Positions 6,669 to 12,114 of a stretch of 12,114 bases of DNA are shown in pieces (within the stretch, counting starts at the first letter, position 1; every line of letters starts with the position of its first letter). The notes below the pieces were generated by a model, which was given only the letters and a program-made list of their open reading frames with translations, was not told the origin of the DNA and did no database searches. Source of the DNA: Methanothrix sp. (lineage in GTDB: Archaea > Halobacteriota > Methanosarcinia > Methanotrichales > Methanotrichaceae); contig JAQTYS010000061.1 in assembly GCA_028688175.1 (NCBI GenBank), positions 1 to 12,114 of the forward strand, in the 5' to 3' direction. The position numbers were made by a program, and so were the translations under genes.

Positions 6669-6735
6669 TAATTTAAGAAACAGTTAGTTTGATCAGATTA
6701 TCTCTTTAATATTATTTCATCCGAAGGCGACATAA

Positions 6736-8439
6736 ATGTCAATGGAATATGGCTATATTGCCCTGTTGTTAGGCACCCTGATAGTTCTGGCCGTGCCGCT
6801 GGGGAAGTATATTGCGAAAGTCTTCAATGGTGAGCCTACCCGAGTTACACCACTCTTACGGCCTGTCGAACGGGCGTTTTACAGGATGGCGGGTGTTGAC
6901 GAGACAAGAGAAATGTCCTGCAAGAGCTACATTGCCGCCCTCCTGATCTTCAATGCCCTGGGTCTGGCAGCTGTCTTTCTGCTACAGGAAGTGCAGGGTT
7001 TTCTTCCGCTCAATCCTCAGAACCTGGGTGCAGTCCGTTGGGATACGGCCATCAACACTGCCGTCTCCTTCACCACCAACACCAACTGGCAGGCCTATAG
7101 CGGCGAGCAGACGATGAGCTATCTCACTCAAATGCTGGGTTTGACTGTGCAAAATTTTCTCTCAGCCGCTGTGGGGCTATCGGCAGCCATGGCCGTCATT
7201 CGAGGCTTCACCCGCAAAAATGCCGCCACCCTGGGGAATTTCTGGGTCGACCTCGCCCGGTCGGTGCTTTATCTGCTGCTGCCCCTGGCACTCATCTGGG
7301 CACTTTTATTTGCCTCTCAGGGCGTAATTCAGACCCTGAGCCCCAATGTCATTGCCCATACTCTTGAGAGTGGTGAGCAGATCATCTCTTTGGGGCCCGT
7401 GGCCTCTCAGGAGGCTATCAAGCTCCTGGGAACCAACGGAGGCGGCTTCTTCAATGCCAACTCCGCCCATCCTTTTGAGAATCCCACACCTATCACTGAT
7501 TTCCTAGAAGTATTGGCCATGCTGCTCATTGCGGCATCGCTTCCTTTTGCCTTTGGCGCATTGGTCAATAATCCAAAACAGGGCTGGGCCATATTTGCGG
7601 CCATGCTCATTCTCTATCTCATGGGCTTGGGCTTTGCCCTCTGGGCAGAAGAACAGGGAAGCCCCCTGCTGGAGAAGCTGGGCGTGGCCGGGGGAGTCAA
7701 TATGGAAGGAAAAGAGGTGCGCTTCGGCGTAGCGGCGTCGGTGCTCTTTGCCCATTCCACTACAGTAACCTCAGATGGAGCGGTAAACAGCATGCACGAG
7801 AGCATGATGCCTCTCACCGGATTGGTTATGCTCTTCAACATGGTCATCGGCGAGGTGATCTTCGGCGGAGTCGGGGTGGGATTGATAGGTATTTTCTTCT
7901 ATGCCATCATGACCATGTTCCTGGCAGGCCTGATGATCGGCCGCACTCCTGAGCTATTTGGCAAAAAACTGGAGCCATTCGAGATGAGAATGGCAGTCAT
8001 CGGCCTGCTGGCTCCCTCCATCATTCTGCTAATTCTTGCCAGCCTGGCCATAGTCCTGCCCCAGGGCCTCTCCAGTCTGAACAACGGCGGGCCGCATGGA
8101 CTCACAGAGATACTATATGCCTTCGCCTCAGCCTGCGGCAATAATGGGTCCGCCTTCGCCGGCCTGAACGCCAACACCGCTTTCTACAATCTTACTCTGG
8201 CACTGGCGATGCTGGTAGGCAGATTTGCCACGATATTGCCGGCTCTGGCCATAGCCGGCTCTCTGGCGGCAAAGAGAATAGTGCCTGCCAGCACGGCTAC
8301 CTTTCCTGTCGCCAGTCCGCTCTTTGTGATCATGCTGGTCGGCACAATCATCATAGTCGGGGCTCTGACCTTCTTCCCCGTCTTTGTGCTTGGACCAATA
8401 CTCGAGCACCTGATGATGTCGGCAGGCAGGACTTTTTGA
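6736..8439 (+). CDS. kdpA: KdpA, K+-selective channel-like subunit of the Kdp pump
   Basis: KdpA binds and conducts K+ in the KdpFABC complex, which uses ATP to import K+ at very low external concentration. The 567-residue length is normal. It is an all-membrane protein descended from four M-P-M repeats. The four selectivity-filter loops are visible: TTNTNWQ (113-119), GTNGGG (232-237), STTVTSDG (341-348) and SACGNNGS (465-472). Other family signatures are [15 protein letters not shown] (238-252) and [12 protein letters not shown] (351-362). ATG 6736 is preceded by AAGGCGA at 6724-6730, a weak ribosome binding site; a second ATG lies two codons later. First gene of kdpABCD; its TGA overlaps the ribosome binding site of kdpB. 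The complex sits in the cytoplasmic membrane. Confidence 0.97.
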   Translation: MSMEYGYIALLLGTLIVLAVPLGKYIAKVFNGEPTRVTPLLRPVERAFYRMAGVDETREMSCKSYIAALLIFNALGLAAVFLLQEVQGFLPLNPQNLGAVRWDTAINTAVSFTTNTNWQAYSGEQTMSYLTQMLGLTVQNFLSAAVGLSAAMAVIRGFTRKNAATLGNFWVDLARSVLYLLLPLALIWALLFASQGVIQTLSPNVIAHTLESGEQIISLGPVASQEAIKLLGTNGGGFFNANSAHPFENPTPITDFLEVLAMLLIAASLPFAFGALVNNPKQGWAIFAAMLILYLMGLGFALWAEEQGSPLLEKLGVAGGVNMEGKEVRFGVAASVLFAHSTTVTSDGAVNSMHESMMPLTGLVMLFNMVIGEVIFGGVGVGLIGIFFYAIMTMFLAGLMIGRTPELFGKKLEPFEMRMAVIGLLAPSIILLILASLAIVLPQGLSSLNNGGPHGLTEILYAFASACGNNGSAFAGLNANTAFYNLTLALAMLVGRFATILPALAIAGSLAAKRIVPASTATFPVASPLFVIMLVGTIIIVGALTFFPVFVLGPILEHLMMSAGRTF

Positions 8440-8450
8440 GGAGGGATCAT

Positions 8451-10487
8451 ATGCACACCAATAAGTCCGATTTATGGCAGACGTCTCAGATAAAACAGGC
8501 CATTTCAAATTCCATCCCCAAGCTGGACCCGCGCCGTCTCTGGCATAGCCCAGTAATGTTCGCCGTGGAGATAGGTGCCATCCTGACCACTCTGATCACG
8601 GCGGGCGATTTGATATGGGGCAAAAACGCGTCATTGGATGGCCAGATCAGCCTCTGGCTGTGGTTTACTATACTCTTTGCCAACTTTGCTGAGGCTCTGG
8701 CAGAAGGACGGGGGCGGGCTCAGGCTGAGACTCTTCGCCTGGCAAAGAGCGAGGCCATAGCCAGCAGATTGTTGGCTGATGGTAAGATTGAGCAGGTAGC
8801 GGCTCTGCAGCTCGTCAAAGGCGATCTTGTTCTGGCAAAGGACGGCGATACCATCCCCAGTGACGGCGAGATCGTCGAAGGTGCCTCATTGGTGGACGAA
8901 TCAGCCATTACGGGCGAATCGGCACCAGTAGTTCGTGAGGCTGGTGGTGATCTATGCGGCGTCACGGGAGGCACAAGAGTCCTCTCCGGGAAGATCAAGA
9001 TACTCATCACTGCGCAGCCAGGTAATACCTTCCTGGACCAGATGATAGGAATGGTAGAGAGCGCCAAACGCCAGAAAACTCCCAATGAGCTGGCTTTGGA
9101 GATACTGCTCATGGGTCTTACCGGGCTGTTCATGGTGGTAGTAATCACCCTGAACGTCTTTGCCGGGTACATGGGTATCATCGTTCCCGTGCCTGTGCTG
9201 GTGGCACTGCTGGTTTGCCTGATGCCCACCACGATCGGCGGCTTGCTGCCCGCTATCGGCATCGCCGGCATGGACCGGCTGCTTTCTCATAATGTCATCG
9301 CCATGAGCGGAAGAGCTGTGGAGGCCTCAGGCGACGTGGATGTGGTGCTCATGGACAAGACCGGCACCATCACTCTGGGAAACAGGATGGCCACCCAGTT
9401 CCTGCCCGCAGAGGGAGTGACGAAGGAGGAGCTGGCATTGGCTGCTATGTACTCCTCCCTGGCAGACGAGACGCCGGAAGGCCGCAGCATAGTGGACTTA
9501 TGCAAGGAGACTCTGGTCATCCGCGGCAGGGATATCCGGGCACCGGAAGGAAGGGAATTTATCCCCTTTAGCGCCGAGACTCGCATGAGCGGCATAGACT
9601 GGGATGGTCGTCAGATCAGAAAAGGTGCGCATGATGCCATAGGGCAATATGTAGAGCAGAGAGGCGGCAGTATGCCGGAGGGCATCAGGGTTGCTGTGGA
9701 GAGCATCGCTCGGGAAGGAGGAACTCCATTGGTTGTGGCGGAAGGCAGCAAAATCTTAGGTGCCATTCGATTGAAGGACGTGCTGAAAACCGGTATCAAA
9801 GATCGATTGTCGAATTTGCGTAAAGTCGGCATTCGCTCCGTTATGATCACGGGAGACAATCCCATGACGGCAGCAGCTATCGCCGCAGAGGCCGGAATCG
9901 ATGACTTCATCGGCCAGGCTCGTCCCGAGGTCAAGCTGGAGGCCATTCGAAAATATCAGAGGGAAGGGCACCTGGTGGCCATGATTGGAGACGGGACCAA
10001 CGATGCTCCGGCTCTGGCCCAGGCCGATGTGGCGGTGGCCATGAATGCCGGAACACAGGCTGCCAGGGAGGCGGCCAACATGGTGGATCTGGATTCCAAT
10101 CCTGCTAAACTGCTGGACATAGTGGAGATCGGCAAACAGATATTGATCACCCGAGGGGCCCTGACTACCTTTAGCGTAGCCAATGATGTCTCTAAGTACT
10201 TTGCCATCATCCCCGCCATATTTGCAGCCGAGTATCCCATGCTAAGTGTGCTCAACGTCATGCATCTGGCAACTCCCAGCAGCGCTGTGCTTTCTGCGAT
10301 TATCTTCAATGCCATCATCATTCCTCTCTTGATACCGCTATCATTGCGGGGCGTACGCTACACACCCGCGACGGCCTTACAGCTGCTGCGACGCAATTTG
10401 CTGTTCTATGGCCTAGGCGGACTGGCCGTGCCTTTCGTCGGCATCAAGTTGATCGATATGCTGGTTATTTTCCTGCATTTGGAGTGA
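8451..10487 (+). CDS. kdpB: KdpB, P-type ATPase subunit of the Kdp K+ pump
   Basis: KdpB hydrolyses ATP and drives K+ transfer through the complex. From ATG 8451 the product is 678 residues, the usual size. The order of domains is standard: membrane segments at about 30-80, actuator domain with ITGES (S157 corresponds to the Ser that is phosphorylated to inhibit the E. coli pump), membrane segments with PTTIGG, the phosphorylation site D302 in DKTGTIT, nucleotide-binding domain, the hinge [10 protein letters not shown] (G513-D514), and C-terminal membrane segments. An in-frame TTG at 8436 would add five residues, but GGAGGG at 8440-8445 lies 5 nt before ATG 8451, so that start is chosen. The gene is 11 nt after kdpA. 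Confidence 0.97.
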   Translation: MHTNKSDLWQTSQIKQAISNSIPKLDPRRLWHSPVMFAVEIGAILTTLITAGDLIWGKNASLDGQISLWLWFTILFANFAEALAEGRGRAQAETLRLAKSEAIASRLLADGKIEQVAALQLVKGDLVLAKDGDTIPSDGEIVEGASLVDESAITGESAPVVREAGGDLCGVTGGTRVLSGKIKILITAQPGNTFLDQMIGMVESAKRQKTPNELALEILLMGLTGLFMVVVITLNVFAGYMGIIVPVPVLVALLVCLMPTTIGGLLPAIGIAGMDRLLSHNVIAMSGRAVEASGDVDVVLMDKTGTITLGNRMATQFLPAEGVTKEELALAAMYSSLADETPEGRSIVDLCKETLVIRGRDIRAPEGREFIPFSAETRMSGIDWDGRQIRKGAHDAIGQYVEQRGGSMPEGIRVAVESIAREGGTPLVVAEGSKILGAIRLKDVLKTGIKDRLSNLRKVGIRSVMITGDNPMTAAAIAAEAGIDDFIGQARPEVKLEAIRKYQREGHLVAMIGDGTNDAPALAQADVAVAMNAGTQAAREAANMVDLDSNPAKLLDIVEIGKQILITRGALTTFSVANDVSKYFAIIPAIFAAEYPMLSVLNVMHLATPSSAVLSAIIFNAIIIPLLIPLSLRGVRYTPATALQLLRRNLLFYGLGGLAVPFVGIKLIDMLVIFLHLE

Positions 10488-10492
10488 GGAAG

Positions 10493-11077
10493 ATGTTCGA
10501 ATATGCAAAAGAAATAAAGCCGGCATTGATTCTGTTCATGGCCTTCGCTCTGCTCACCGGGGTTGTCTATCCTCTATTCATAACCGGCATAGTCCAGACT
10601 GCTCTGCCTGCCAAGGCCGAAGGGAGCCTGATTGTTGTTGACGGCAGAATCGTTGGCTCAGAACTCATAGGTCAGACTTTCCAGAGCCCTGGCTACTTCC
10701 ACGGACGGCCTTCGGCAGTGAACTACGCCGCTAACGGCTCGGGTGCCGGCAACCTCGGGCCAACCAGTGCCAGGCTCATGGAAGAGGTAAGCCGAAGGAT
10801 AGATCAAGTCAGGCACGAGAATAGAATGTACAATGGTCAGAGCGTACCGGCTGATCTGGTCCAAAGCTCAGGCAGCGGTCTGGATCCTCACATAAGCCGA
10901 CAGGCTGCCATGGAGCAGGTGGCGCGCGTGGCCGGGGCGAGGGGTCTAGCGCACTCTGCAGTGCAGGCGCTGATCGACCGGAATGTTGAGCCTGCCGTGT
11001 TTGGCATACTGGGGCAGGAGAGGGTGAACGTTCTCAGGCTTAACCTTGACCTGGATAACATTACAGGGGTGAGTTAA
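10493..11077 (+). CDS. kdpC: KdpC, accessory subunit of the Kdp K+ pump
   Basis: KdpC stabilises the complex and contributes to its high ATP and K+ affinity. The 194-residue product has one N-terminal membrane segment (about 11-34) and an outer domain with the family signatures GSELIGQTF, YFHGRPSA, GSGAGNLGPTS and SGSGLDPHIS, plus a C-terminal VNVLRLNLDL. A GTG at 10484 overlapping the kdpB stop (GTGA) is also in frame, but GGAG at 10481-10484 is well placed (8 nt) for ATG 10493. Tight spacing shows cotranscription with kdpB. Confidence 0.96.
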   Translation: MFEYAKEIKPALILFMAFALLTGVVYPLFITGIVQTALPAKAEGSLIVVDGRIVGSELIGQTFQSPGYFHGRPSAVNYAANGSGAGNLGPTSARLMEEVSRRIDQVRHENRMYNGQSVPADLVQSSGSGLDPHISRQAAMEQVARVAGARGLAHSAVQALIDRNVEPAVFGILGQERVNVLRLNLDLDNITGVS

Positions 11078-11080
11078 AGG

Positions 11081-12114
11081 ATGGAGGAAGATCGCCGTCC
11101 GGACCCGGATCAATTATTAAAGCGACTAACGCACGAGGAAAGAGTGGCCAGCAGCAGCCGTGGACATCTCAAGATCATCCTTGGTGCAGCGGCAGGCGTC
11201 GGCAAGACCTACCAAATGCTGGAAGAGGCGCAGCAACTAAAAAAGAGCGGTGTGGATGTCGTCGTGGCACTGGTGGAGACACATGGACGGCATGAGACCG
11301 AAGTTCTGCTCGATGGACTGGAGGTAATTGCTCGCTGCCGCCTCAATCGAGGTGGCCTGGAAATTGAAGAGATGGATTTGGATGGCGTCCTGGTGCGCCA
11401 TCCAGCCATCGCCCTGGTGGATGAGCTGGCTCATGCCAATGCTCCGGACCTTCGCCATGCCAGGCGCTACCAGGATGTAGAAGAGCTGCTGGATGCGGGC
11501 ATCAGCGTCTACACAACCCTGAACGTCCAGCACATTGAAAGCCTCAATGATATCATATTTCAGATCACGGGAGTTCGAGTTCGAGAGACTCTGCCGGACA
11601 GGATAATTGAGCTGGCAGATGAGATCGAAGTTGTAGACCTGACTCCGGAGGATCTGCTGCAGCGGTTTAAGGACGGCAAAGTGTATGTTCCATCTCAGGC
11701 AGAGCAAGCCATGCAGCGCTTTTTCCGCAAAGGGAACCTATTGGGACTGCGCGAGATTGCTCTGCGATATGCAGCCCGCATGGTGGATGAGGACATGCGC
11801 ACCTATATGGAGGGGCATGGCATCCTGGGTCCCTGGCCTGCCGGATCGAGATTGCTGGTCTGCATAAATGCCAGTACCTTCTCCGAGCGTCTGATACGCA
11901 TAGGGCAGCGCATGGCTGCAGACCAGGACGCCGAGTGGTTCGCGGTTTATGTAGAGTCTCCTCAAGATGCATCGTCTACTGAGGCAGCTCGGGATCAACT
12001 GGCGCGTAACTTGACGCTGGCAAGAGAGCTGGGCGCAAAGGTCCAGGTTTTGAGCGCCCAGAATATCGCTGAGGAGGTCATCGCCTTCTCCAGAGAGCAT
12101 AATATCACGGTAAT
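11081..12114 (+). CDS. kdpD: KdpD, N-terminal KdpD and USP domains (3' end cut by window edge)
   Basis: The frame starts at ATG 11081, three bases after the kdpC stop, and stays open for 344 codons to the edge. KdpD senses K+ limitation and ionic stress and controls kdp expression. Residues 28-245 are the KdpD N-terminal ATP-binding domain: Walker A GAAAGVGKTYQML (35-47; the usual GAAPGVGKT has Pro where Ala38 is), Walker B ALVDELAHAN (111-120), and TTLNVQHIESLND (145-157). From about 255 a universal-stress-protein-like domain begins (RLLVCINASTFSERLIRIG). In bacteria a membrane part and histidine kinase follow; some archaeal versions stop after the N-terminal part. Which applies here cannot be seen. 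Confidence 0.93.
   Translation, partial: MEEDRRPDPDQLLKRLTHEERVASSSRGHLKIILGAAAGVGKTYQMLEEAQQLKKSGVDVVVALVETHGRHETEVLLDGLEVIARCRLNRGGLEIEEMDLDGVLVRHPAIALVDELAHANAPDLRHARRYQDVEELLDAGISVYTTLNVQHIESLNDIIFQITGVRVRETLPDRIIELADEIEVVDLTPEDLLQRFKDGKVYVPSQAEQAMQRFFRKGNLLGLREIALRYAARMVDEDMRTYMEGHGILGPWPAGSRLLVCINASTFSERLIRIGQRMAADQDAEWFAVYVESPQDASSTEAARDQLARNLTLARELGAKVQVLSAQNIAEEVIAFSREHNITV

Noticed and set aside
6669..6735. kdpF upstream of kdpA
   Set aside because: No short hydrophobic frame of about 25-30 residues exists between the leader and kdpA.

Overview
The window looks like chromosomal DNA from a euryarchaeon, plausibly a Methanosarcinales-type methanogen such as Methanothrix; that placement is an inference. 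The case for archaea is that TATA boxes of the TTTATATA kind, most preceded by purine- or A-rich BRE-like bases, lie upstream of most transcription units. At least one gene looks leaderless, several others carry GGAGG-type ribosome binding sites, and one gene resembles DUF2299, a mainly archaeal family. No rRNA, tRNA, transposase, integrase or CRISPR array was seen.

Layout. Bases 1-1985 (minus) hold a long membrane protein that is open for 661 codons and runs off the left edge. It has about ten N-terminal membrane segments, then an extracytoplasmic GATase/DUF4350-like domain, two more membrane segments and the start of a second similar domain. Divergent from it, 2205-3458 (plus) encodes a secreted protein whose middle third is a tetrapeptide cysteine repeat (39 Cys in 156 residues). 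Convergent to that, 3529-4713 (minus) encodes an HD-domain dNTPase-like phosphohydrolase, probably translated from a leaderless mRNA.

Bases 4939-6317 (minus) form a compact, AT-rich three-gene operon: a DUF2299-like protein, a 169-aa protein of unknown function and a HEPN-domain protein, butted or overlapping end to end. A perfect 7-bp inverted repeat sits between its TATA box and expected transcription start. This is the best candidate here for a toxin-antitoxin or defence-like system, but the function is not shown by sequence alone.

Bases 6736 to the right edge (plus) hold kdpA-kdpB-kdpC-kdpD: the high-affinity ATP-driven K+ uptake pump (KdpA channel-like subunit, KdpB P-type ATPase, KdpC accessory subunit), then the N-terminal sensor/regulatory part of KdpD, cut by the window end. 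Its leader has a strong archaeal TATA box, an 8-bp inverted repeat and a possible 30-codon leaderless ORF. No kdpF is visible, and a kdpE, if present, would lie outside the window. The kdp genes are GC-richer than the HEPN operon and the left-edge gene, which suggests regions of different history.
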